NCBI RefSeq assembly: GCF_024758705.1
Contig: NZ_CP096971.1
Location: 806,001-870,000 of the forward strand
Source: Sphingomonas sp. SUN019
GTDB taxonomy: Bacteria; Pseudomonadota; Alphaproteobacteria; Sphingomonadales; Sphingomonadaceae
Direction of reading: 5' to 3'
Length of the DNA: 64,000 nt
Of this stretch, positions 33,552-44,300 are shown piece by piece. Both the position numbers and the translations under genes were made by a program. Below the pieces are notes generated by a model, which did not search any database, was not told the origin of the DNA, and saw nothing but the letters and a program-made list of their open reading frames with translations. How positions within the stretch are numbered: position 1 is the first letter of the stretch; every line of letters begins with the position of its first letter.

Positions 33552-35372
33552 ATGCGCATTCTCGCCGCCTGCCTGCTCGCCACCGTCGCTAGCGCTGTTG
33601 TCGCCGCGCCGCCGGGCAAGCGCACCTACGCGAACCCGATCGACATCGATTACCGCTACAATTGGGAACAGACCCCCGAACAGATTTCGTACCGGACAGG
33701 TGCGGACCCCGCGATCGTGCGGCACAAGGGCGCCTATTACCTCTTTCAGACGCTGGCCGACGGTTATTGGCGGTCGACCGATCTGGCGACCTGGACCTTC
33801 ATCACGCCGTCGCGCTGGCCGTTCCGCGGCATCGTCGCGCCCGCCGCGTGGTCGGACGGGGAGCGGCTGTATTTGATGCCGTCGATGACCGATCAGGGCG
33901 TGATCCTGGTCAGCGACGCGCCTGAGACGGGCAAGCTGGAGTTCCTCACCCGCCGCCTGCCGCCGCTGCCCGGTATGGTGCGGTCCGGGTTCGAGGATAG
34001 TATGAAGCCCGGTCAGGTGCCGCCGGGGCCGTGGGATCCGGCGCTGTTCAAGGACGACGACGCGCGCTGGTATATGTACTGGAATTCGTCGAACGTCTTC
34101 CCACTCTATGCGATCGAACTCGATCCGAAGAACCGGCTGTCGTACATCGGGAAGCCCAAGCCGTTGTTCGGGCTCGAACCCGGCAAGCACGGCTGGGAGC
34201 GTTTCGGTCAGGATCATTCGGGGACCCTCCCCAACGGCACGCCGATCAAGCCCTTCATGGAGGGCGCGTGGATGACCAAGGTCGGCGGCCGCTACTACCT
34301 CCAGTACGGCGCGCCGGGGACCGAATATAACGTCTATGGCAATGGCACATACGTGTCGAAATCGCCGATGGGGCCGTTCGAATATGCGCCGTACAATCCG
34401 GTCGCGTACAAGCCCGGCGGGTTCGTCGAGGGCGCGGGGCATGGCTCCACGTTTCAGGACAACAACGGGAACTGGTGGAACACGGGTACGCCGTGGATCG
34501 GGTATAACTGGACGTTCGAGCGGCGGATCGGGATGTGGCCGGCGCATTTCTATCCCGACGGACAGATGATGGTGTCGACCCGCTTCGGCGACTTCCCGCA
34601 TTACGCGCCCGACGGACCGAACGCCGATCCGGAGGCGCTGTTCACCGGCTGGATGCTGCTGTCATATCGCGCCATGGCGACCGCCTCATCGACGATGGGC
34701 GAGTTTGCGGCCGCGCGAGCGACCGACGAGAACCCGCGCACGTTCTGGGTCGCGGGGGCGAATAAGGCGGGGGAGACGCTGACGCTCGACCTCGGCCGCG
34801 CAAAAGAAGTGCGCGCATTGCAGGTGAATTTCGCGGACTATAAATCGGGCCGGTTCGGCGACGCCCCCGACATCTACACCGAATTCCGCGTCGAGGCGTC
34901 TGGGGACGGAAAAAGCTGGCGGAAGGTGGCTGAAACCGAAGCGCCGCGCCGTGACCGCCCGAACGCCTACTTCGAACTGGCGAAACCGGTCCGCGCGCGT
35001 TTCGTGCGCTACGTCCACGGCCACGTCGGTGCGGCGAACCTGGCGATCAGCGACATCCGCGTGTTCGGGAAAGCGGACGGCGCTGCGCCGTCAGCGCCGG
35101 GCGGGGTGACCGCGGTGCGCGAAAAGGATCAGCGCAACGCGCGCGTGACATGGACGGCGGCGCCCGGCGCGACCGGCTACAATGTGCGCTGGGGCGTGCG
35201 GCCCGATCGCCTGACGCTGACGTATCAGTTGTTCGCCGACGACGCGGTGAAGGCGGGCAAGGGATCGCTCGCGCTGCGGTCGCTGAACGTCGGGGTCGGT
35301 TATCACGTCGCGGTGGAGGCGTTCAACGAAGCCGGGGTTTCCGAGCTGAGCAACACGGTGGCCGTGCGTTAG
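33552..35372 (+). CDS. Family 43 glycoside hydrolase with discoidin-like and fibronectin III domains
   Basis: 606 aa, exported (signal peptide MRILAACLLATVASAVVAA). A five-bladed propeller carries the GH43 residues: Asp base in TGADPAIVRHKGAYYLF (about 52), pKa-modulating Asp in WDPALFKDDD (about 162) and Glu acid in FMEGAWMTKVGGRYYL (about 236). Residues about 370-500 resemble an F5/8 type C (CBM32-like) domain (WVAGANKAGETLTLDLGRAK, RARFVRYVHGH). Residues about 515-606 are a fibronectin III domain (PGGVTAVREKDQRNARVTW). It likely removes arabinosyl or xylosyl units from a glycan in the periplasm or at the surface. Confidence 0.88.
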   Translation: MRILAACLLATVASAVVAAPPGKRTYANPIDIDYRYNWEQTPEQISYRTGADPAIVRHKGAYYLFQTLADGYWRSTDLATWTFITPSRWPFRGIVAPAAWSDGERLYLMPSMTDQGVILVSDAPETGKLEFLTRRLPPLPGMVRSGFEDSMKPGQVPPGPWDPALFKDDDARWYMYWNSSNVFPLYAIELDPKNRLSYIGKPKPLFGLEPGKHGWERFGQDHSGTLPNGTPIKPFMEGAWMTKVGGRYYLQYGAPGTEYNVYGNGTYVSKSPMGPFEYAPYNPVAYKPGGFVEGAGHGSTFQDNNGNWWNTGTPWIGYNWTFERRIGMWPAHFYPDGQMMVSTRFGDFPHYAPDGPNADPEALFTGWMLLSYRAMATASSTMGEFAAARATDENPRTFWVAGANKAGETLTLDLGRAKEVRALQVNFADYKSGRFGDAPDIYTEFRVEASGDGKSWRKVAETEAPRRDRPNAYFELAKPVRARFVRYVHGHVGAANLAISDIRVFGKADGAAPSAPGGVTAVREKDQRNARVTWTAAPGATGYNVRWGVRPDRLTLTYQLFADDAVKAGKGSLALRSLNVGVGYHVAVEAFNEAGVSELSNTVAVR

Positions 35373-35397
35373 CAGGGTCGTTCCGCGCGTCGCACGA

Positions 35398-36450
35398 TCA
35401 ATCTGGTCGAACGGCGGTGGACCCGCGCACGGTCAGGCTGGCCGGCACCACGACCGGCGCGCCCGGCGTCTCCCGGCCCGCCTGCTCCGCAATGATCAGT
35501 TCCACCGCACGCGCTGTCACCTCCGCGATCGGCTGGACCACCGCGGTAAGCGGCGGATGGGCGAAGCGGACGATCGGCGTGTCGTCGAAGCTGACGATCG
35601 ACACGTCGCGCGGCACGTCCAGCCCGCGTTCGCGCACCAGCTGCAGCGTCGCGAGCGCCATCTGGTCATTACTAGCGATGATCGCGGTCGGCGGCTCGGG
35701 TGTGTCGAACAAACGTAGCGCCGCGTTTCGCCCGGAAGCGTAGGTGAAATCGCCCTCTCCCAGCAGGTCGCCGGTCGACAGCCCGGCGGTCGCCATCGCG
35801 TCGCGCCATCCGTTCACGCGCCATCCGCTCAGCTCGTATTCGCTCGATCCCGCGATGAACCCGATCCGGCGGTGGCCCAGTTCCACCAGATGTTCGGTCG
35901 CCAGCCGCGCGGCGCGTTCGTCGTCCATCGTCAGCGCAAAGCCCGCACCCGGCTGCAGCGACCCGATCCGCGCGAAGCTGATGCCGTGCTCCTCCAGCAG
36001 CCGGGTGATGAGCGGATTCTCCGAATGCGGCGGGGTCAGGATCACGCCGTCGGGCTGCAGCGCGGCGATCGCCGCCATAAGCTCGCGCTCGATATGGTCG
36101 CTGTGCGTGTCGACCAGCTCGACGATCAGCCGATAGCCATATTCGGCGCAGGTCAGCATCCCGCCCAGCAGCATCTGGTCGACCCAGTCCACACCTTCGC
36201 GGTTGCGCCAGTCGGCGATCGTGCGTTCGCGGTCGTTCAGCGCGACGATCAGATACGATCGCGATCCTCCCATCCGCTGCGCCGCGATCGAGGGCACGTA
36301 GCCCAGCTTGTCGATCGACGCGCGGACGCGCTCCGTCATCGCCGGGCGCACATTGGGTTCGTTGTTGATGACGCGGCTGACGGTCTGAAGCGACACGCCT
36401 GCATCCGCCGCGACGTGCTTGATCGTCACTGCCTGCCGCCGACGCGCCAT
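35398..36450 (-). CDS. LacI-family transcriptional regulator
   Basis: 350 aa. The HTH and hinge are complete: TIKHVAADAGVSLQTVSRVINN (about residues 9-30), then the YVPSIAAQRM hinge helix. The periplasmic-binding-protein-like core has VALNDRE, PDGVILTPP, HRRIGFIAGS, AIIASNDQMALATLQ and VSIVSFDDTPIVRFAHPPLT. It should bind a sugar and release DNA. The ATG at 36450 is eight bases behind the stop of the halogenase-like gene, so it is the last gene of the five-gene operon starting at 41257. The palindromes at 29781, 44407 and 44471 are candidate targets. Confidence 0.92.
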   Translation of the reverse strand: MARRRQAVTIKHVAADAGVSLQTVSRVINNEPNVRPAMTERVRASIDKLGYVPSIAAQRMGGSRSYLIVALNDRERTIADWRNREGVDWVDQMLLGGMLTCAEYGYRLIVELVDTHSDHIERELMAAIAALQPDGVILTPPHSENPLITRLLEEHGISFARIGSLQPGAGFALTMDDERAARLATEHLVELGHRRIGFIAGSSEYELSGWRVNGWRDAMATAGLSTGDLLGEGDFTYASGRNAALRLFDTPEPPTAIIASNDQMALATLQLVRERGLDVPRDVSIVSFDDTPIVRFAHPPLTAVVQPIAEVTARAVELIIAEQAGRETPGAPVVVPASLTVRGSTAVRPD

Positions 36451-36458
36451 CGCTCGGT

Positions 36459-37961
36459 TCAGGCCGCGACGGCGCGCGCGGCGCCGCAATATTGCACCAC
36501 ATAGGCGCCGTGTTCGGGCAGCTTCGCGACGGTCCGCGTCACTTCGTCGCGCAACAGTTTCAGCAATCGCGCGAGTTCATCGTCGGTCAGTTTCTCCGCG
36601 ACCGGGTGGTAGGCGCGAGGGCTTATCCCCTGCCCCATCATCACCTGCACCCAGCTGTTCTCCGCGAACAATTCCTCGTTCTTGCGGAACACGCGGCCGC
36701 TCTCGCGGAACAGCTCGATCTTCTGCGCCAGCGTATCGGGCACCGCCATCGCCGCGCATTGCCGCCAGAACGCGCTGTCGCGGCGCTCGGTCGCTTTATA
36801 GTGCAGGATTAGGAAATCACGGATCTGCGCCATGTCCTGATTCTGCTGGTCGTTGAACTCGGCGACGTCGGACGCGCTGATCTCACGCAACGGCATCATC
36901 CGGATCAGCCGCAGGATGGCGCGCTGGATCAGGTGGATGCTGGTCGATTCCAGCGGCTCCATGAACCCGCCCGACAGCCCGATCGCGATGCAGTTGCGAT
37001 ACCATTGCCGCCGCCGCGCGCCGGTGACGAAGCGCAGCACGTTCGGCTCGGTCAGCACGCGTCCCTCGACATTGCCGAGCAACCGGTCCTGCGCGGCGTC
37101 GCGCGACAGATACCGGCTGCAATAGACGATGCCGTTGCCGACGCGGTGCTGCAGCGGGATGCGCCATTGCCATCCCGCATCATGCGCCATCGCGCGGGTG
37201 AACGGGACGGGTGGGCGCACGCTCTCGGTCTGCACCGCGATCGCCGAATCGCACGGCAGCCAGTGCGTCCAGTCGTCGAACCCGGCGTGCAGCGACTGTT
37301 CGATCAGCAGCGCGCGAAACCCGGTGCAGTCTAGGAACAGGTCGCCCTCGATCCGCGCACCCGAATCGAGCACCAAGGCGGCGATGTCGCCGTTCTCACC
37401 GTTCAGTTCGACTGACGCGATCCTGCCCTCGACGCGCTTCGTCCCGTCCACTTCGGCCATCGAGCGCAGGAACTTGGCGTAGAGCGAGGAATCGAGCTGA
37501 TACGCGTAGTTCATGCGGTCGTCGGGCAGATGCGCGAATTTCCCCTCGCGCGCCGCGATCAGCTCCAGGCAATAATCGTCGTACGACCGGTCATGCCCTT
37601 TCTCGCGCCCATACATCCAGAAATGCTGGAATCCCGCGGACCAGTGATCCTTGCCGGTCGCCCCGAACGAATGGAAGTAACTGTCACCGACATTCTTCCA
37701 ACCGTCGAACCGGATGCCCAGCTTGAACGTCGCCTGCGTGGCGCGCATGAAATCGGCTTCGTTGATGCCGAGCAGCCGGTTGTATGTGACGAGCGGCGGG
37801 ATGGTCGATTCGCCGACCCCGATCGTGCCGATCGCTTCCGATTCCACCAGCGTCAGCTCGACCGTCCGCCCCATCGTCCGCGCGATCGCCGCCGCCGCCA
37901 TCCACCCGGCGGTGCCGCCGCCCGCGATCACGACGCGGCGCAGGCGGTGCTCGCCGTTCAT
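36459..37961 (-). CDS. Flavin-dependent halogenase-like protein (tryptophan halogenase family)
   Basis: 500 aa. GGGTAGWM (residues 14-21) binds FAD, Lys80 in ATQATFKLGI is the catalytic Lys position, GWQWRIPLQHR is the WxWxIP halogenase motif, and FMEPLESTSIHLIQ holds the catalytic Glu. It is clearly related to the copy at 28088 (same motif sequences) but not identical, and both keep all active-site residues. The ATG overlaps the stop of the cupin-like gene by four bases, so it is translated with it. As with the other copies, no dedicated flavin reductase is adjacent and the substrate is unknown. Confidence 0.87.
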   Translation of the reverse strand: MNGEHRLRRVVIAGGGTAGWMAAAAIARTMGRTVELTLVESEAIGTIGVGESTIPPLVTYNRLLGINEADFMRATQATFKLGIRFDGWKNVGDSYFHSFGATGKDHWSAGFQHFWMYGREKGHDRSYDDYCLELIAAREGKFAHLPDDRMNYAYQLDSSLYAKFLRSMAEVDGTKRVEGRIASVELNGENGDIAALVLDSGARIEGDLFLDCTGFRALLIEQSLHAGFDDWTHWLPCDSAIAVQTESVRPPVPFTRAMAHDAGWQWRIPLQHRVGNGIVYCSRYLSRDAAQDRLLGNVEGRVLTEPNVLRFVTGARRRQWYRNCIAIGLSGGFMEPLESTSIHLIQRAILRLIRMMPLREISASDVAEFNDQQNQDMAQIRDFLILHYKATERRDSAFWRQCAAMAVPDTLAQKIELFRESGRVFRKNEELFAENSWVQVMMGQGISPRAYHPVAEKLTDDELARLLKLLRDEVTRTVAKLPEHGAYVVQYCGAARAVAA

Positions 37962-38989
37962 CGGCTGAGCGCCCGTAGCAGGAAGGCGCGGATGCGGCCC
38001 GCGCTTTCGGTGTTGAGCGGGCCGAGCACGCTGCGCGCTTGCTCGGGAATATGCGCGACGACCGCCTCGTCATTCTCGAACACGTAGTAGTCGAACAGAT
38101 CGCGCCAATATTTCTTCTGATCCTCGGGCAGGTCGCGGATCGCCAGCATCGCATGGTTCAGCGCATCCTGCGGCTGGCCCAGCCAGCGCGGCGCGTCGCG
38201 CCACCAGTAATTCACCAGCACGTTGAACGCCGCCAGCCCCTCGACATGGTGCCACCACAGCGCCGGGATGTAGAGCGCGTCACCCGCGTCCAGCTCCGCC
38301 ACCTGCGCATGATCCAGCGCCTCCCTGAACCGCGGATACTCCGCGAAATCGGGGGCGTGGAAATCGACCATGCTGACCGCGCGCCCCGCGGGCGTATTAT
38401 CGACCGGGCCAAGGTAGAGATTACGAAATTGCTCACGCGGGAACAACGTAAACCGCCGCCGTCCGACCGCCACGCATGCCAGATTGTGCGGCACGTCGTT
38501 ATGCGCCGCGATCCGCGTCCGCGTCCCCATCCAGATGCTCGCGATCAGGGTACGATCGCCGAGATCGACGTGGTTCGCCTCGTGCAGCCCGTCGAAGAAT
38601 TCGTGCAGGTCGATCGAGGCGAGATAGATCGGCAGCGCATCCGCCGTTCCCTCGACCGCGTCGATCTTCGCGAAGATGTCGGGCAGCTTCGCGGTCAGCG
38701 TCCGGAAGTTCATCGCCATCGCATCGTCGTAGAACAGCCGCCCGTCGCTGCCCGGCTGGCCCGCCGCGACGGTGAACGGCCGGTCGCGGTGGTGGCGCAG
38801 GACGTAGTCGCGCGCGTCTTTCGCGGAGCGCCGCCCGGCCCGCACCAGCGGCCAGTCCGCCACCAGACCGCGCACGACGAACGGCGTGTCCGCGGTCCGC
38901 AGCCGCGCGTCCAGAGCGGCGGCGTCGGCGACTGTCACCTCGGGCACGCGCGCGATCGCGTCGACCACGCCGGGATCGGCCTCAGCCAT
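37958..38989 (-). CDS. Cupin-like (JmjC/cupin_8) protein, probable Fe(II)/2-oxoglutarate oxygenase
   Basis: 343 aa, cytoplasmic. The N-terminal TPFVVRGLVADWPLVRAG is the usual cupin_8 start. The metal site is HNDVPHNLACVAVGRRRFTLFP (HxD) with the distal His in DALYIPALWWHHVEGL. The order and spacing match FIH/JmjC-type hydroxylases. Asn in NYWWRD and Lys/Arg residues near the end could bind the cosubstrate. It overlaps SapC by eight bases upstream and the halogenase-like gene by four bases downstream. A protein or glycan-associated hydroxylation role is possible but untested. Confidence 0.8.
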   Translation of the reverse strand: MAEADPGVVDAIARVPEVTVADAAALDARLRTADTPFVVRGLVADWPLVRAGRRSAKDARDYVLRHHRDRPFTVAAGQPGSDGRLFYDDAMAMNFRTLTAKLPDIFAKIDAVEGTADALPIYLASIDLHEFFDGLHEANHVDLGDRTLIASIWMGTRTRIAAHNDVPHNLACVAVGRRRFTLFPREQFRNLYLGPVDNTPAGRAVSMVDFHAPDFAEYPRFREALDHAQVAELDAGDALYIPALWWHHVEGLAAFNVLVNYWWRDAPRWLGQPQDALNHAMLAIRDLPEDQKKYWRDLFDYYVFENDEAVVAHIPEQARSVLGPLNTESAGRIRAFLLRALSR

Positions 38990-39698
38990 GCGCCATCCGC
39001 CGGTTCTTGCGCGCGATCAGCTTGCCAAGGTTGGCCAGCGAGGCGAGCGCCATGAAGATCGGCATCAGATGATCGCCATCATGCAATTCGCCGAGCGCCG
39101 CGGCGTCCAGCGCGCGCAGCCGATCCTCGTCGATGACGTGGAAACCGACCAGCCGGTTGATCGCCCCGTCGTCCAGCGTCACCTCAAGCGTCAGCGGCTC
39201 TAGCAGATCGTGGCGCTTGAGCGCGGCGAAGAACGCGCCCGCCCCCTGATAGCCCTCGTCCAGCGCGCCCAGCTGTTCGGCGATCGATTCCAGATACGGC
39301 GTCGGCCGCCCGTCCGCAGCGAACACGCGCGTCCCCTCGCCGGTGCCGATCCGCGGCGAGGCGAGGTCGATGTGCACCTGCTTGTCGCCGAAGCCGGCGG
39401 CATTCGCCCCGATCAGGAAGGGCTGGATCGCAATCGCGAGCGGTTGGTGATCGGCGTCCCACCGATCGCCGTCGAGGAACAGATTCTCTCCCGCCTCGAA
39501 CCCAAACAGCGCCACCGCGGCGAAATCGTCGCGCTCGGGGTTGCGACGGAACAGGATCGGATAATCGTTCTGCACCTGCCGGAATTCGCTCGGCACGGTG
39601 ATGCAACTCATCACCGCATCGCCCAGCGCCACGCCGCGATCGGTGCGCACGCGCAGGTCGCGGTGTTCTTCGGCAGTCAGGATCGCGTGGTTCGTCAC
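38982..39698 (-). CDS. SapC family protein
   Basis: 238 aa with no signal peptide or membrane segment. [62 protein letters not shown] is the recognisable SapC core. The family is named after a Campylobacter S-layer secretion gene, but copies in sphingomonads and Caulobacter always travel with TBDRs and halogenase-like genes, and no activity has been shown. The ATG overlaps the preceding halogenase-like gene by four bases and the 3' end overlaps the cupin-like gene by eight, so this is one translational unit. Confidence 0.85.
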   Translation of the reverse strand: MTNHAILTAEEHRDLRVRTDRGVALGDAVMSCITVPSEFRQVQNDYPILFRRNPERDDFAAVALFGFEAGENLFLDGDRWDADHQPLAIAIQPFLIGANAAGFGDKQVHIDLASPRIGTGEGTRVFAADGRPTPYLESIAEQLGALDEGYQGAGAFFAALKRHDLLEPLTLEVTLDDGAINRLVGFHVIDEDRLRALDAAALGELHDGDHLMPIFMALASLANLGKLIARKNRRMAHG

Positions 39699-41257
39699 TC
39701 GGCGGCGCTTTCGGAGAGGTGCAATGCGTCGAGATAGGCGCGATTGGTGGGCAAGGTCGAGGCGAGCGTGCGCGCGCGCTGTCCCACCTGCCGCATCGCC
39801 GCCGTCGCGGCGTCACGCCCGGTCGAGCGGATCGCAAAATCGCGCGGCGCTGGGAAACCCATGCCGTACAGGACGTATTGATAGCTCGCCGCCGGGAACA
39901 CCTCGTCCTGCATCGGCAAATCGGCGTGCGACGGCGGTTGATGCCGCCACAGCGCCAGCAATTCGGTCAGCCGCGGGGGGATCGACGCCGCATCGCGGTG
40001 CGCGCGCCAGTACGGCTCGTCGCGCTGGCTCAGCACGTAATGCAGCTTCAGGAACTCGACGATCCGGTCCCAGCGATAGCGGAACAGATCGTTGAAACGC
40101 CGCGCGTGGATCGGCATCACGTCGCGTGTCGCCGGAAAATTGTCGAGCAGCGCATCCAGCGACAATTCGATCAGCACGATCGCCGACGCCTCCAGCGGCT
40201 CCAGGAAGCCCGCCGACAGCCCGATCGCCAGACAATTGCGCTCCCAGAACCGCTCGCGATGCCCGGATCGGAATGTCAGGTGGCGGAACGCCGATCGATC
40301 GATCGCGGACCCCGGCGCCGTACGGCGCAGATACGCCTCCAGCGTCGCCGCCGCATCGTCGTCGCTCGCAAATGCGGAGGCGTATACGCACCCCACCCCA
40401 CGCCGCGTCGGCAACCCGATGTCCCAGATCCACCCCGAGGGGTGCGCGGTCGCGTTGGTCTGCGACGCGATCGGCGCGTCCGGTGCGACCGGCACCTGCA
40501 CCGCCAATGCGCGGTCGTTGAACAGAACGTCGCTACGATCGACGAAGGGCACGCCGTATTCGCCCCCGATCAGCAGCGCCGCGTGCCCGGTGCAGTCGAG
40601 GAACAGGTCGCCCGCAATCGCGCCGTTCGCACGCGTGCGGACCGCGGCGATGTCGCCATCATCCGTGCGATCGACCGCGACGACATGATCGCGGACGTGC
40701 CGCACGCCCAGCCGCGCGGTCGCATGACGCGCGAGCATCGCCGCCAGCTTCCCCGCATCAAGGTGGTAGGCGTAGTTCAGCGCCCCCGCATAGTCCGGCA
40801 TCGCGCGCTGTCGCGGGGCGAGGTCGAGCGCACAGACCGCCGCCTGCGAACACACGGCATCGGCGAATGCGCCATCCCGCCAAGCCGCCGCCACATCGCG
40901 CGGCTCGCCGGTCACCGGCGCAGTGAACGGATGGAGATAGCTGTCGCCCGCTGCACCGGTGCGCCACCCGTCGAAGCGCGATCCCTGCTTGAACGACGCA
41001 TCGCACGCCAGCAGGAAGTCGACCTCCGACAGCCCGATCCGCTCCAGCGTGCGGCGCATCGTCGGCCATGTCCCCTCCCCCACGCCGATCGTCGGCACGT
41101 CGGGGGACTCGATCAATGTCACGCGCAAAGGCGCGGCCGCGGTGGGGTTCGCGCGCGCCGCGATCAGGCACGCGGCCAGCCACCCTGCAGTGCCGCCGCC
41201 GACGATCACGATTTCAGCGACTGCCGTGTCCACGCCGCGTGTCCCGATCCCCGTCAT
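39695..41257 (-). CDS. Divergent flavin-dependent halogenase-like protein
   Basis: 520 aa. FAD motif GGGTAGWL and the Lys position ([15 protein letters not shown]) are kept, and [13 protein letters not shown] replaces the WxWxIP motif (Ile to Gly at the fifth position). The Glu region reads [14 protein letters not shown], with Ala instead of Ser after the catalytic Glu. It is much less like the two other copies than they are to each other. The ATG at 41257 is used; an in-frame GTG at 41293 falls inside the hairpin at 41288-41312. It heads the five-gene operon after the TBDR. A halogenase with altered specificity, or a plain monooxygenase, are both possible. Confidence 0.82.
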   Translation of the reverse strand: MTGIGTRGVDTAVAEIVIVGGGTAGWLAACLIAARANPTAAAPLRVTLIESPDVPTIGVGEGTWPTMRRTLERIGLSEVDFLLACDASFKQGSRFDGWRTGAAGDSYLHPFTAPVTGEPRDVAAAWRDGAFADAVCSQAAVCALDLAPRQRAMPDYAGALNYAYHLDAGKLAAMLARHATARLGVRHVRDHVVAVDRTDDGDIAAVRTRANGAIAGDLFLDCTGHAALLIGGEYGVPFVDRSDVLFNDRALAVQVPVAPDAPIASQTNATAHPSGWIWDIGLPTRRGVGCVYASAFASDDDAAATLEAYLRRTAPGSAIDRSAFRHLTFRSGHRERFWERNCLAIGLSAGFLEPLEASAIVLIELSLDALLDNFPATRDVMPIHARRFNDLFRYRWDRIVEFLKLHYVLSQRDEPYWRAHRDAASIPPRLTELLALWRHQPPSHADLPMQDEVFPAASYQYVLYGMGFPAPRDFAIRSTGRDAATAAMRQVGQRARTLASTLPTNRAYLDALHLSESAAE

Positions 41258-41287
41258 GCTCCTGTTCTGCCGCCCGCCGCCATGAAA

Positions 41288-41312
41288 GGCCACCCTCCGC
41301 CGGAGCGTGGCC
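41288..41312 (-). terminator. Intercistronic hairpin between TonB receptor and halogenase operon
   Basis: GGCCAC and GTGGCC arms (6 bp), one C-C mismatch, then CTCC/GGAG with a three-base loop; on the minus strand TTTC follows. It begins eight bases past the receptor stop. With the hairpin at 32829, it is the second case of a strong stem placed directly behind a TBDR and before accessory genes. Confidence 0.55.
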
Positions 41313-41320
41313 CGCCAGCG

Positions 41321-44300
41321 TCAGAAGCTGAACCGCACGCCGCCCGAATAGCGCGCGTCGCCCGGCGCTGCGAAGGTCGCGAAATTGTCCGACCGGCGAT
41401 GCCCGCGTCGACCCGCGCCGGTCAGGTTGATCGCCTCGACGAACACCGTCAGGCCCTTCTTGAACTCGACGCTGGCGCTGGCGTCGACCTGTCCATAAGC
41501 CTCGACATAGGTCGGATCGAACGCGCCGCCGTTATAGAATTCGGCGCGCCAATTGTACGCCACGCGCGCCTGTAATCCGCCCTTGTCGTAGTACAGCACG
41601 GCGTTGGCGCTGTCGCTAAGGCCGCTCAACGCGAACTGGCCGATGTTGGGATCGACCGTATTGTCATACGTCGCGTCGCCATCGACGATCGTATAGTTCA
41701 GGATCGTCCCGAACCCGGTTTCCCAGAAGCGGTGCTGGATCGCGAATTCCCAGCCGTGGATGTTCGCCGTCTGATCGCTGTTGAACGGCTGGCTGATCTG
41801 GAAATTGAACAGATCGTCCGCCGCCACGCCAAAGATATCGCCGGTCAGATACGTCACGCCACCGACCGTCGTCGTCCCCGTCACGGTCGACGAATCGGGA
41901 TTGTTGCGCAGGATATAGTCGCGAATCCGGATCGTGTCGGTGGTGCCGAGCGCCGCCGCCGCCGCGCGGGCGCGCGGCCCCGACGCCGGGTTGCGCAGGT
42001 CGAAGGCGGGCGTGTTGATCTGCGTCGTGCCGATGAAATTCTGCACGTCCTTGGTGAAATATCCGACCGAAATATAGCTTTCGCGATCGTAATACCATTC
42101 CGCCGACAGATCGATGTTCTTCGATTTGAACGGAATCAGCCCCGGGTTACCCTGACTGCCCGTGCCGCCACCGATGCGCGGGTTCGAATCGATCGTCCGC
42201 CCGCCCTGCAGGACGCCGTAGTCGGCGCGCGTGATGGTATGGCTGTACGAAGCACGCAGCTTCACGTTGTCGATCGGCTCGATATCGACGTCGATCGCGG
42301 GCAGCCAGTTCTGGTAACTTCCCTTGAACCGCGTGAAGTCGCTGTCCGCCGAATAGATCACCGCAAACTCGTTGGCCGATACCCAGCGCGTGCCGACCGG
42401 CACCGGCACCAGCGCCGCCGAATCGACCACGGTCTGGTCATACCGGACGCCGCCGATGATGTGCGCCGGCATCGATCCGACGTCGAACTTCAGATTGGCC
42501 TGGATATAGGGCGAGATCGTCTTTTCGCGGATGCGGCGATCGACGGTGAAGCTGGCGCGGCACGTGCCCGCCTGCGCCGCCCCGGTCTGCGGATTGCTGC
42601 AGATGCCGTATTTGCTTTCGAGCAGATCGGCCATGTTCTCGAAATTGAACCTGTACAACGCCGGGATCATCCCCGCCGTGCCCGCGCCATCCACGCCCTT
42701 GAACTTGTCGGGCACGCTCACCTGCGTGAACAGGTCGTCCGGGATGTCCGACGCCGGGCCGATGCCGCCCCACGTGTCGTTCTGGATGAAGCCGTAGGCC
42801 GACCGCACCTTGTTATCGACGTACGAGAATCCGAAATCGATGCTGTCCAGGAAATCGCCGTCGTGGTCGTAATGGCCCTTCAACTGAACCTGGTTGATGC
42901 GGTCCTTGAAATACGCGTTGCGGAACGAATTGCCGGTCGGCGTGATCAGCGCGGGATTCAGCGGATCGATGCCGGGGTACATGGTGTACGACAGGATCGG
43001 CAGGTCGTTCTCGAAATTGACCGCCTGCGATTGCACGCCGAAGATCGCGTTCCCGATCGATGTGCTGCTGCCGTATTTGTTGGTCGGCTTCGATTCCGCG
43101 GTCGAGTGATGGGCGTCGAGCGACACGGTGACGCCGCCCGGCGCATCCCACGTCAGGTTACCGCCCAGCGACTTGTTGATGCTCTTGTTCGCCGCCAGCG
43201 AGCCGCTGTACGACAGATCCTTGCCCGGCGCGAAATTCTCCGAATAGAAGACCGGCCCGGCCGCGGGGCCGTCGGTCCAGGCGCTGCGCGTGTCGCCGAA
43301 GTTGAACCAGATGCCGACGCTGTTGTTGCGCACCTCGAACTTGTTGCTCGAATAGGTGAAATCGGCGGTCGCGGTCAGCGTGTCGGTCGGCTTGGCCTGC
43401 AGCACCAACTGGCCATTGATGCGCTCACGATCGATGTCGACCAATTCATAGGCTGCGCTCTGCGGGATTTCATAGACGTCGGTCGGACCCGGCCGGTTGG
43501 TGATGTTGGCCGCACCCGGCGTCCCCGGCTGCGCCAGCGTGCCCCAGTTGTTTTCCGATCCCAAGAAACCGTCGCGGAAACCGACGCTCGCGGTGTTCGT
43601 GCTCGCCTTGCGGCGTTGGTACGAACCGCTGAACAGCACGCCGATGCGATCGTCGGCAAACGTCGTCGACAGGATACCCGACACTTCGGGCGTGATGTCG
43701 TTCTTGCCGTTCTGCGAGGTGTCGATAACGCCCTTTGCGGCGATGCTGCCGCGCAGGCCCGGCTTGTCGAGCGGGCGCGGGGTGCGGATGTTGATGCTCG
43801 ACCCGATTCCGCCCGACGGCACCGCGGCGCGGCCGGTCTTGTACACCTCGACCCCGGCGATCCCTTCGGACGCCAGGTTCGCGAAATCGAACGACCGCGA
43901 CGCTGGCGGGCTCGCGCCGTCGCCCAGCGACGACGTCGGCATCTGCCGACCGTTCAGCGTGACCAGGTTATACTCCGGTCCGAAACCGCGGACGGTGACG
44001 GTCGATCCTTCGCCGTTGGAACGGTCGATCGACACGCCGGTGATACGTTGGAGCGACTCGGCCAGATTGGTGTCGGGGAACTTGCCGATATCCTCGGCGG
44101 AGATCGCGTCGACCACGCCCTGCCCGTCGCGCTTGATGTCGACCGATTGGCGAAGGCTGGCGCGAATGCCGGTGACGACGATGTCGTCCTCGCCTGCGGG
44201 CGCGTCGGCGGGGGGTTGGGGCTGGATTTCGGACGGTCCGGGGTTGCCCATCGTCGCTGCCGCGTCCTGCGCGAAAGCAGCGCCTGGAAGGCCGCCGATC

